Source: Onthophagus taurus (lineage: Eukaryota; Arthropoda; Insecta; Coleoptera; Scarabaeidae). From it: DNA of 64,000 bases. The translations under genes were made by a program, and so were the position numbers. The notes under the pieces were generated by a model. The model ran no database searches, was not told where the DNA came from, and worked only from the letters and a program-made list of their open reading frames with translations. This document shows, piece by piece, positions 36,901-47,100 of this stretch (position 1 is the stretch's first letter; the number at the start of each line of letters is the position of its first letter). The DNA lies in assembly GCF_036711975.1 (NCBI RefSeq), contig NC_091966.1, positions 39,625,501 through 39,689,500 of the forward strand. The letters run 5' to 3'.

Positions 36901-37881
36901 GAGCTCTTTCAATAAATTCAGCTGCAATGGCAAGGTCCTCAGCTATTCTACACAAATCTGATAATTGAATGAGTGTATCAACATGATAGGGATGCTCGTT
37001 TATTATTGCAACGATATTATCAGGATTTAAACTTTCAACGGCTTCTAAAAAACGATTTTGAACCTGTCTATAGCTCTGATTGTGTTCATAAGTAAAATAC
37101 TGTAACCCTGACTTATGTTCTGGGGAGTTGTCTTGTTTCATCATTGAAAGACCGGTTTTTCCAACCTGGGGCCAAGTATCCTTACCGGAAACAAGCCAAG
37201 TCATTTTAACATGACCTCTACCAGTACCACGATTTTTTCGCTTACTAAATCAAAAAAAAAAAAAATAAGTAAACAAAATAATCGTATTTTTAGTTTTTAA
37301 TGATTACTTACTGTTCAGTTTGTATTATTTTTGATCCAAAAATTCGTTTTAATTCATTATTGGGATTTAAATGTTTATGTTGAATACTTAAAATGCATTT
37401 TTTAAGCTGAATATTCCTTTCTTGTTTCGAAATAGAAGCCATCGGCTTTGAAACGTAATTTTCTCCAAGAAGTTTGTTTACCTCTCGTACTGATTTTTCA
37501 ACTTCATCCACTTCAGCATTATCTTCACTACTCCTTTGAGCATTAACATTTTTTCCTTTTTTCTTCTTTTTCTTCTTCTTCCTCTTCACCGATTCGTGAT
37601 TATTATCTCCTTCACAAGATTTATTAGCCTCGGTTTCATTATCATCTTCTTTTACTTCACTCTCAGAATGAGATTGTTGATTTAACTAATTCAAAAGATT
37701 ATTGCGGATTAAATCTAATCTACTATTTAATAATATTATCTTTATCGCTTACCAAGTCGTATCTGTTGATATTTAACTTCTTTCTTGCACCGCCGGATAC
37801 AGGCAGTTCCGCTTCATTATCGGACACTTCATCCGTCAGTTCTTTATCACCTTGTAATTTTCTCAACACGCGTGATGACAT
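30990..37881 (-). CDS. TCF25: TCF25 / NULP1, ribosome-quality-control associated protein
   Basis: Seven exons join in phase on the minus strand: 37881-37753, 37685-37312, 37244-36816, 32194-31790, 31734-31485, 31427-31252 and 31194-30990. They give 655 aa, close to the vertebrate length. The N-terminus MSSRVLRKLQGDKELTDE, the basic Lys run (MKRKKKKKKKKGKN), the Rqc1/TCF25 core (CRLDYRRQVNR; TALEFCKLLLSLDPDKDPLG; LSQLPNFAFSVAAAHFHLAD) and FFRSLLPSFNPNELV near the end identify it. The C-terminus is acidic (DADVDENDESDDDELNN). The family acts with Ltn1/Listerin and NEMF on stalled 60S ribosomes; nuclear roles have also been proposed. Intron 3 (4.6 kb) contains nested transposons; all others are 52-67 bases. 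Confidence 0.95.
33010..33363 (-). mobile_element. Inverted-repeat element fragment, shared with 52189-52550
   Basis: Read on the minus strand, it starts CAGGGTGTTTCGGTGACTCG and continues CATGTAAAATCGTTAGGCA and CAAACTTTAGGAACATCCTG in diverged form. The same order of phrases appears on the plus strand at 52189-52550, about 19 kb away. An internal CTGTATAG at about 33121 suggests two fused elements. Confidence 0.65.
33380..33833. mobile_element. Near-perfect palindromic MITE (454 bp), same family as the outer element
   Basis: CAGCTGTCTCACGTAACTGG at the left returns as CCAGTTACGTGAGACACTCTG at the right. The two arms of about 220 bases are nearly complete inverses, including the phrase CCACTTCCGGTCTACCGGAA near each arm, with a spacer of only a few tens of bases around ATTAAAAAACAGTTAAC. 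Its arms resemble those of the outer element 32217-36776. It would form a long hairpin as RNA or single-stranded DNA. Confidence 0.85.
34254..34680 (-). pseudogene. Relic of an insect repetitive ORF (unidentified transposon protein)
   Basis: The minus strand is open for about 140 codons: KKKINDALKCQAGCLFHKNY early, then AVPKIFVHGHLIIKSL, GVLSEDAQETRNKDLRRYRE and NRLLISSDPIITSF. The conserved-looking 'SE.AQE.RNKD..RYRE' pattern reminds me of a repetitive insect protein, but I cannot name the family. It lies inside the composite element in TCF25 intron 3. Confidence 0.45.
35280..36285 (-). mobile_element. Mariner-like inverted-repeat element with transposase relic
   Basis: The left arm (TATTACAGTCAATATTAATA, GCAGTAGCCATGAGTAACTA) returns inverted at about 36085-36275 (TACTCATGGCTACTGCTATT, AATATTAATATTGACTGTAC). 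On the minus strand at about 35830-35480 the relic reads IIFFDEGTFTLSGQVNRQSY and then, frame-shifted, FQQDGAPPHFKKLY. These are the second-Asp and HD-like catalytic neighbourhoods of mariner-type transposases. Frame breaks make it inactive. Confidence 0.7.
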
Positions 37882-38643
37882 CTTAATATTCTTTATTAAT
37901 TTTTTAGTTTTTAGTTGTGTTACTTAAAAACGCGGCGTGATTTTGATAAGATTTTAATGTTTTACGGGAATGACAATCTTTTGACGTATTAACTGTCAAA
38001 ACACGGTAAATCATTGATCTGATATTAGTTACAAAATTTAAAGAGAATTTTTTATAAAATAAATTTATTAATTAATTTGGTTCAAAATTTAAGATTTTTT
38101 AAAATTGATGATATAAAAATCAAAAATGTTAATATTTTGTTAATACCATAGACATAATCTATGTCGATGGTTAATATTTAGGTTATCCAACTCGAACAAA
38201 TTGACGTTGACGGGGTGAGGTAGGAAATGTGACGTCATTGGAGGAAAAGTATAATATAATATACAGATGTCCATTATGTATGGAATATAGTATATACTAT
38301 ATATCTTGGTAAGTATCAACTTTATAACAAAACATTTTATACAAAAGTTGTTTAATATTTTGTTTGCCATAATAAGGCATTTAATTGTTTTTATTTCAGA
38401 AAACAAATGAGCAACGAATAACACATGAAGTTTTTTAAATGACAATGTATCCTTTCGTTAGACTCTTTTGATAGAGAATTGTTTTCTCTTTAGGATAACG
38501 TAAAATTTTAGTACACTTATCGTTAGATCAGAAATTTTTTAAAAAAATTTAAAAATTGTATATTAAGAAAATTTAACTAATAACTGCATTCAATCTAGAT
38601 ATCCGAGATCGTCAACTATCTCTAATTCCGAGCACTAGATATA
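37882..38643. promoter_or_regulatory. Upstream region of TCF25
   Basis: This AT-rich stretch lies upstream of the TCF25 start at 37881 and should hold its promoter and 5' UTR. I see no recognisable core-promoter motif. A TGACGTCA site lies at 38231-38238, inside ATGTGACGTCATTGG. Confidence 0.35.
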
Positions 38644-39212
38644 CAGGTGTCCGGAAATGACGTGTACAACGCAAGACCATAAGTACCTTGACAAACTGTT
38701 TTTGTTTTTAAAATTTAATTAATTATACCTAGCCAACTATTAAACAAACGTTTTTAGTTATCTGACTCATTCGCGCTTGTGGGGATTTAGAAAATATTTG
38801 TTTGTAGCTAAACCGATCACCCGACTGAAATTTTGTAAGAGAGAAAATAGTTTCTAAATTAAAGTAACTATGTATTCAGAAAAAAAATGGTAGTGTTTGT
38901 ACAGGAGGTTAAAAAGATATGGATGCATAATTTATTATGACAAAGTTTTTAAACACCCTATAATTTTCGAAATTAGAATTTATTCCACAAATAGCTGTAG
39001 TCTACTGATACAAATGCATGACCATAAAATGAATAAAATCCATCGAGGTTTTTTCGACTTCTTTAAAAAAAATTGAAAAAACATATTATTATTAAAGCCC
39101 TCTAGCGGCTAAACTAAGCAATTTTGTATATAGATAAGTTGAGTTAAATCATCATATTTTTGGTTAAGGTACTTGTGGTCTTGCGTTGTACACGTCATTT
39201 CCGGACAGCCTG
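38644..39212. mobile_element. MITE (569 bp), deletion relative of the transposon at 55.9-58.9 kb
   Basis: The ends CAGGTGTCCGGAAATGACGT and ACGTCATTTCCGGACAGCCTG are inverted and flanked by TA. Its interior matches the outer element at 56.9-58.9 kb (TATACCTAGCCAACTATTAA; GACCATAAAATGAATAAAAT; TTGTATATAGATAAGTTGAG). It has no ORF, so it is non-autonomous. Confidence 0.85.
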
Positions 39213-39225
39213 TAGAACTAGAAAG

Positions 39226-39285
39226 ATTCGGGTTTAGCCGTCTTTAGAGACGTGCGGCTAAACCAGAATGATTCTAGTTGTAGGT
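39226..39285. repeat. Hairpin module CTAGAA..GGTTTAGCCG
   Basis: CTAGAAAGATTCGGGTTTAGC and GCTAAACCAGAATGATTCTAG are inverted around TCTTTAGAGACG. Half-versions of this module recur at about 44886-44925 and 47428-47480, each followed by (GTTCTAGTTTTA)-like repeats. Confidence 0.6.
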
Positions 39286-39289
39286 TTAT

Positions 39290-40010
39290 TATCTAGCAAC
39301 ATCATATTTAGACTCATTTTAATGTTTTTTTAATAAAGAATACATCATAAAAGAACACCATGAAGTTGTCCATTTGTATATTATATGATAACTAACTTCA
39401 GATTTAAAATGTCAACCTCAATTTTGACATATTTATAATCTTCATTAAAAATCCTTTAAAATGAGTACAAACACGACATACTTATCTTCAATATTAATGA
39501 ATTTATGGTCAACTTCCGGTTAGAAATGTCAACGTCAATTTTGACATATTTGTAATTGTCGTGAAAAATCCTTTAAAATGAGCACAAACATGATACCTAC
39601 GTTTAATTCCAATATTATTCGAGATATAATCAACTTCCGGTGTGAAATGTCAATGTCATTTTGACAAATTCTTAATTTTTATAAAATATCTTAAAATTTA
39701 TCACAAAAATACAATAAAGAAAAATTAAAAAAATTAAGGTTGCTAACTTCGGGTTTAACGTTTTTGTATTTAAACTTTTTTGTTTGTCGAGATAAGTGCA
39801 TAATCTTTGGACTCATTTTAAAGGTTTTTTAATGAAGATGACAAATATGTCAAAATTGACGTTGATGTTTCAAACCGGAAGTGATTATATTTCCATTAAT
39901 ATTAAAGTTAAATATGTCGAGTTTGGACTCATTTTAAAGGATCTTTTATGAAGTTGACAAATATGTCAAAATTACTTTCTAGTTTTACGTCTAGTGTTAC
40001 TTCTAGTTTT
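39290..40010. repeat. Loose tandem array, about 120-bp period
   Basis: Repeated phrases are AATCCTTTAAAATGAGTACA, AACTTCCGGTTAGAAATGTC and ATTTTGACATATTTGTAAT; some units appear inverted after 39830. CTTCCGG starts near 39513 and 39634. The same units form the interior of the element at 43029-45038. Confidence 0.65.
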
Positions 40011-40072
40011 AATTGTTATTTAACCCTAAATTCTTGTAAATTTTAATTGATCTAAAAAAAAATTTTTTTTGT

Positions 40073-40640
40073 GATTTAATCCACTTACCTTGCCTATAAT
40101 TTCAACCATTTACCCATTTTGAATTAAATACAACCTTTCAATCCAATTAGTTATGTATTTTTCATTAAAAAAACCATAAATTCAACGCTAATTTTGACAA
40201 GCAACTTCAATATTTCGATATTAATCACCATGGTAATCGAGGCAAGTTGGATAACCTTAAAATAATAAAACTTTATTCCGATTTTTTATCAATTCTAACC
40301 TAATTTTTATTAATTTTAAAACAATTCGAATTCTTTACGATTATCTCGCATTCATAACAAATTCGTTAATTGTAGTTCATTTAAATCGATTCTAATTAAG
40401 AAAAATAAATTAAAAATATCTTTTTTTGATTTAATCCACTTACCTTGTTTATAATACCCTAAATAAACCAATTTTGAGTTAAATACAGCCTTTTAAACCA
40501 ATTAAATAAGACTTTTTCCTTAAAAAAAATTAATTTCAATTTTGACAAGCAATATTTGGATCTTAATCACCATGGTAACCGAGTCAAGTTTGATAACCTA
40601 ACAATAATAAAATTATAACGGTTAATATTTCGCTTTATAT
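40073..40640. repeat. Two direct repeats, about 220-260 bp each
   Basis: GATTTAATCCACTTACCTTG starts both units (about 40073 and 40431), and AATCACCATGGTAA followed by a conserved AATAATAAAA closes each (about 40228 and 40567). They form a diverged tandem duplication just upstream of the SOCS promoter. Confidence 0.65.
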
Positions 40641-40735
40641 TTTAATATTTTTTTAATTTTATTTTATATTTTTGTATATTGCTTCTTAAGTGAAAACTGT
40701 ATAAATAAAAACATAGAAATTGTCAATTCTTCCAA

Positions 40736-40743
40736 TGACGTCA
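40736..40743 (+). promoter_or_regulatory. CRE-like palindrome TGACGTCA upstream of SOCS
   Basis: TGACGTCA lies about 240 bases before the first upstream ATG. It matches the full CREB/ATF site. Function is inference. The same octamer occurs elsewhere in the window (for example in the outer repeats of Arp3 intron 2), so chance or repeat origin is possible. Confidence 0.3.
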
Positions 40744-40974
40744 CAGCAATATCTTTGCGGGGGGATACGTTCGTTAATACCTAGGTGGATTGTTGATTGT
40801 TACCAACATAAACGAGTGACAGTTTTATATTCGTAAAATACCCTAAAAGCGTAGAGATCGTGAAAATTGGGAAACTCGAGGACGTTTTCGTTTGGTGTCA
40901 AAAAAGAAAAGTGGCGGAAATATCGATGTGATCTTCAGGGAAGCGGACGCGAAATGCGCTAAACGTGATCAACA

Positions 40975-41126
40975 ATGACGAAACGTCCGATTCGCGCACG
41001 TCTCGTTTTAGTTCGAAGGTATCAATTCTTGGTTTTAAACTTTGTATGCTTGAAATATCGAATTAATTGTTATCTACGCCCCGTTTTCACATACCCGTTA
41101 TCTTTTATTGTAGGGAAGAGTTGTGA
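40975..41126 (+). other. Spliced upstream ORF in the SOCS 5' leader
   Basis: An ATG at 40975 opens a short frame (MTKRPIRARLVLVRR). It crosses a GT-AG intron (41019-41113) and ends at TGA 41124-41126 after EEL, 18 codons in all. The main ATG follows 28 bases later, in another frame. This could dampen translation of the SOCS protein; that is inference. Confidence 0.45.
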
Positions 41127-41154
41127 AGGATGGTGTAAACGTAATAGTGCTATA

Positions 41155-44100
41155 ATGGAGTCGCCTCCGTCCACTTCTACTTTATCTGAAACCTTTATGT
41201 TAAGCGATGACAGTGGCTTATTGTTGACCAGTGGCTCTATTTCCAGTGGTAGCATGAGTGGAGAGAGTCGTAGTTTTTGTGCACATTTACCAGAGGTAAA
41301 TATTAATTTATGTTTGTTTTGTAAGTAATGTTATTGTTTTTAAGTTTCATGATAGTGATTGTGAAGACAAATCCTTATCACAAGCTGATTCTTTGGATGG
41401 GATGTCAGATATAATATGTGGTGAAAATTTCAACACATTAAAGAAAGGGCCACATTACACTGATCAAATTATCTTTAAAACAACCTCACCTATAGAACCA
41501 CCCCCCGAATTCCAAGACAAACCAAGTACAGAAACTTACGAAAAATTCGCGGATTATTACACCGATTATTTATTAGACATGGCATTTCACGAATTCGAAA
41601 AATACCTTCGAGAATTTCACGCAACCCGCAACGCAAAAATGCAAATTTGCCAAACGACATTATCGCGCCCTTTTTGGTCGCCTTTAACGTTCAGTCCTTG
41701 TCATGGAGCGCGACCGAGTTCGCGAAGTTCATTGGGGTCATCCCGCCTTTCCAGTTCGCACAATTCCCTTTCAGTTCCAACAGCTCATCGCGCCGACGAT
41801 TCCAGTTTTATTATGCAAGCTGTTTCTCACGATACCCTCACCTCAAATCAAATCAGTGACCTTTATAACGTTCCCTTCGATAGCGACGTTTACGCGATTC
41901 CCGTCGACACCATTTGTCCGCCGATCAAACCGAAACGCACACAACTTCACGCTGCAAAAAAACGAAGGAGACACACGTCTTCCGGTTTTCGAGAGTACGA
42001 CTCACATTCGGGTAGACAAGTTGCGGCCGTTTCGATGACGACCAAAAAAATAATTAAATCGGAACATCGTTGCGTTAGCGTGGACGCTTCTTGTCCAACT
42101 GGAAAAAGACATAGTGTGGCAGGGACTTCGCAGAATAATCACGAATCGGAACCGATTCGAATGACGTTACAAGAGGTTCGTCAATATTTACAAACGTTGT
42201 ATTCAAGCTCTTCCGATTCGTCCGAGCAGAAAGAGTATATTCTAAAACCCAACGCAATAAGGAATAATAATATTAATTTGGATACGCATAATGTGATGAT
42301 GATGAAGGAGAATTTACTACATAATACAAGAGTTACAAATAATAGTAATAATATTAATAATAATAATAATAAGAAAAATGTTGTGAAAGGTGTGAAAAAG
42401 GTCAAAGAGGAAACGACTAAACCAGTGACTAATAGACAAGTATCTCCGAACAAACAGAATAAGTGGAAAAAGACCCAAAGTAGGATTTCGTCCTTTAAGC
42501 AGAGTTTGTGTAGTATTTTTAAGCCGAAAAAGACGTTGTTGGAGGAGAAGAGCGGCTGTAATTTTAAAGGGAGTTGTAATTTTAACGGGAGCTGTGATAA
42601 TTTAGATCCCGATATTAATAAGAATATTACTAATCGTGCTTTACCCCCTTTACCACCTGAAGAGGAACATGCTATGGATTTTGCTACTAGTATTAGAAAA
42701 GTTAAAGATGTAATTATCTTCTTACTTATTTATACAGTTTGCATCAAAAGTAACCTTCCATGCTTGATTTGAACATGGTTTGAAAAATTTATTAAGATTG
42801 GTTACTTCAAATTCAGTGGGTTTACCCAGGCTTTGGGGTAGAAACATTTCAGTACCGCCCTTTATTGATTTTTGGGTGCTAAATCCAGGAAAAATAGTAA
42901 AACATTGTAGTTTTTTCGCAAATTAATTTTTTTTTTGGATGTCTCACAAATTTTAAGTTGGATTACGTTAGCATTACGCGTTTTCTATCTAAATCTAGTT
43001 AGATTTTTTATTTTATATAGAATTGAAGTCTAGTTTCGGCCCTTGGCCATCTTCAGACACTCTACGAAAAGATCAACATCTCTCATCTTATCCATTTTAC
43101 AAACAAGTTGCTTAATATTTCTTTTTGTTTTGTTAAAAAAGATCACATATCAAAGTCGAAATTAAATTATTAGTTACTAATTTACAAAATTACAAAAATT
43201 ATTAATTAGTTTACATATTTGTAATTGTCGTGAAAAATCCTTTAAAATGAGCCCAAACATGATAAGTTTAATTCCAATATTAGTCGAGATATAAGCAACT
43301 TCCGGTTTGAAATGTCAATGTCATTTTGACAAATTCTTAGTTTTTATAAAATATCTTAAAATTTATCACAAGAATAAAAATACAATAAAGAAAAATTAAA
43401 AATTAAGGTTGGTATTAACATTTAAAAATTAAATTGCTATCTTCATTGTTGCTAACTTCGGGTTTAATGTTTTTTATTCCAACTTTTTTGTTTTTTGAGA
43501 TAAGTGCGTCTTGTTTGGACTCATTTTAAAGGTTTTTTTAATAAAGAATACATCATGAAAGAACACCATTAAGTAGTCCATTTGACTATTATATGACAAC
43601 TAACTTCAGGTTTAACATGTCAACCTCAATTTTGACATATTTGTAATCGTTATTAAAAAACCTTTAAAATGAATACAAACACGACATATTTATCTTCAAT
43701 ATTAATGAAGTTACGGTCAACTTCCGGTTAGAAATGTCAACGTTAATTTTGACATATTTGTAATCGCCGTGAAAAATCCTTTAAAATGAGTCCAAACACG
43801 ACATATTTATCTTCAATATTAATGAAGTTATGGTCAAGTTCCGGTTAGGAATGTCAATGTGATTTTGACATATTAATTTTTATAAAATGTCTTAATATTT
43901 GTCACAAAAACAAATATATAATAAAAGATGAAAAAAATTAAGGTTGGTATTAACATTTAAAAATTAAATTGCTATCTTCATTATTGCTAATTTCGGGTTT
44001 AATGTTTTTTATTCCAACTTTTTTGTTTTTTGAGATAAGTGCGTCTTGTTTGGACTCATTTTAAAGGTTTTTTTAATAAAGAATACATCATGAAAGAACA

Positions 44101-47100
44101 CCATTAAGTTGTCCATTTGACTATTATATGACAACTAACTGCTGGTTTAACATGTCAACCTCAATTTTGACATATTTGTAATCTTTATTAAAAAATCTTT
44201 AAAATGAATACAAACACGACATATTTATCTTCAATATTAGTGAAGTTAATTTCCGGTTAAAAATGTCAACGTTAATTTTGACATTTGTAATCGTCGTGAA
44301 AAATCTTTTAAAATCAGCTGAAACATGATACGTTTAATTCCAATATTACTTGAGATATAAGCAACTTCCGGTTTGAATTGTCAATGTCATTTTGACATAT
44401 TTTTAATTTTTATAAAATGTTTTAATATTTGTCACAAAAACAAAAATATAATACAAAAAATAAAAAATTAAGGTTGGTATTAATATTTAAAAATTAAATT
44501 GCTATCTTCATTGTTGCTAACTTAGGGTTTAATGTTTTTTATTCCAATTTTTTTGGGTTTTGAGATAAGTGCGTCATCTTTGGACTCATTTTAAAGGTTT
44601 TTTAATGAAGATGATAAATATGTTAAAATTGACGTTGACGTTTCAAACCGGAAGTGATTGTATCTCCATTAATATTAAAGTTAAATCTGTCGAGTTTGGA
44701 ATCATTTTAAAGGATTTTTTATGAAGTTGACAAATATGTCAAAATTAAAAGTTGTAAGTTCGAATTATTTGGTTTTTTGATATAAATACGTCATGTTTGG
44801 ACTCACTTTAAAGGTTATTTTATGAAGATTACGAATATAATAATAAAATTAAAGTTGGCACTGACAACTGAAACTTTTTTTCACGACTAAACTGGAATGT
44901 TTCTAGTTCTCGTTCTAGATTTAGTTCAATAAAAATATACAACATGGTAATATCAGCGTTGTCATTTATAAAATAGATAAGATGAGAGATGTTAATCTAT
45001 TTGTAGAGTCTCTGAAGATGGCTAAGGGCCGGAACTAATCTTGGTATACAAGTATGAATTTATATCGAACATCAGCACGTCGATTAACTCGACAGGACAT
45101 CTTGAGTTCATGTTTTTGTTTACTATCAGTCTACAAGTAAACCTTTTTTTGGTACACTCTGTTTTTTTCGCACGTCATACGTCATATAGTGAACTCGTTA
45201 AATTGCAAGATTAATTAAATTATAATTAATTATAATAATTAAAAGAATTATTAAATTGCCTGATTTTATCAGTTATTATTTATAATGACCAAGTTACCCA
45301 TTATGAAAACTGCCCTGAATAATCAAATTGATACATCGGATATCTCGAACCATTTTCAAATTAGGCTTTAATACTTTTGATGTGGACTGTATAGAAATGA
45401 TTGAATTAAATTAATTGTTTTTAGTATGGATGGTATTGGGGACCGTTAAGTGGAGAAGCAGCTGAAAAAATTTTATCGAACGAACCGGATGGATCGTTTA
45501 TAGTTAGAGATAGTAGCGACGATCATTACATCTTCTCCTTAACCTTAAAATTAAATAATAGCGTTCGACACGTTAGAATAGAACATGATCAGGGTAATAA
45601 TTTCTTACAATTAGTTACAAAAATGTTTTGTTCAATCCTACTGTCGAAATATGAATGTTGAAAGTTGTTTGCTGACTTGATGTGAATATGACTCAGTTTA
45701 ATTTTTTTCAACCACTGCACATAGGGGTATTTCAGCTATCTACGCGGCGAAAAGTGAATCTCACAAAATTGGAAAAACCTTCATAAATCTACTACTTCCA
45801 AAAGTGAAAACGCTTTGCGTCTATCACCGTTCCAAGCATTGAAAATGTTTACTGAAAATGTTTACATTTGAAATACTAATAAAAAGTTCTTCCCATGTTA
45901 TAATCTAATACAGCAAGCAAAAAAAGAGTGTTATCCGCCCCCAGAAACGTGCACAGTCACGAGTGTCAGCCAGAAACAATTACAATTTGACATAAGTGGT
46001 TGTTTATATCAATTACTAGCTGTACCCTGCGCGCGTTGCTACGCCACCAACTAAAATAAATTTGAAGGAAAGACATTACGCAAATATTCAATTCATTTTG
46101 AGTCATTTTATTGATTTTGTTCATTTTGAAAAAATTGTGAAATAGAAACCCTCGTGAGGTCATGCAGAACAACTTTGCTACAGGTCATCACATAATCAAA
46201 TGCATAGTTTACGATTCTATAAAGGACATACAGACAAACATTCATTTTTATATACAGGGTGTTTCAGGTTTTTATAGCAGGACTTTAACAGTCGATAGAT
46301 ATTTTAAAATTAACCCAAAAACTTCATATAAACATAGGTCGACAAACGCTTTGTTTTGGAGATACAGGTGTTCAAATTAAATTTTTAAATTGATTTTTAT
46401 TTAATATTACACGTGTATTTCAACCAATTCTTTTCAAATTTGGTATACGGAGGTTTTTTGGCATGGGAAAGACAATTATGGAGTCCGTTTTACTATAGCT
46501 GGTAGAGGACGCTCTGTAACGTATTCTTTACGGATTAAAATAACAATAACTTTTCAGTATACTTTTTGGCTTTTTGAATAAAAATTATTATTCTCTGTAC
46601 TTTTTAAGCAAAAACGGTACTCTTATCAAAAATGTGCTAAAGTTGATCGTTTTCAAGATAATCTGCTTTTTATTATTCGACGTAGACCAATTTGTTTAGA
46701 GGATTTTTAAAGATAGGTATAATAATGTTTGCCATTGAAACAAAGTGGGTAAGTTCACTGATGTTTTAGTTTATTGTATCAAGTGTCAAATCACCAGTAT
46801 GTATTCGTTAACGTGTTAAATTCAATTTTCTTGGTTATTAACGTGCTAAATTCATTACTCTTTTTCATTGTTTAATTTTTTGTTTGCTGCATAAAAACTT
46901 TATAAAATGCCGTTTTTGTAATGTGGAACGATGAATTGTTTTTCAAAAGACGTGGGATTGTAAACTTTCACAATTTACATATTTTGGTACCCCTACGTAT
47001 TTAGTGTCAACGTCTGGGTAGGTGTTTATAATGATCATCTTTTTGGGCCATACTTTTTGCCACCACAACTAACCGCTGCGGCGTTCTTGTGATTTTTGGT

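Larger units (their letters stand above)
43029..45038. mobile_element. 2-kb element with inverted ends carrying hammerhead-like motifs
   Basis: Arms of about 80 bases at 43029-43111 and 44955-45038 are inverted: GATAAGATGAGAGATGTT and CTGAAGATGGC(C/T)AAGGGCC in both. The interior is an array of units of about 120 bases (AATCCTTTAAAATGA(G/A), CTTCCGGTTAGAAATGTC, AATTTTGACATATTTGTAAT). No ORF is present. It lies in SOCS intron 2. Confidence 0.65.
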
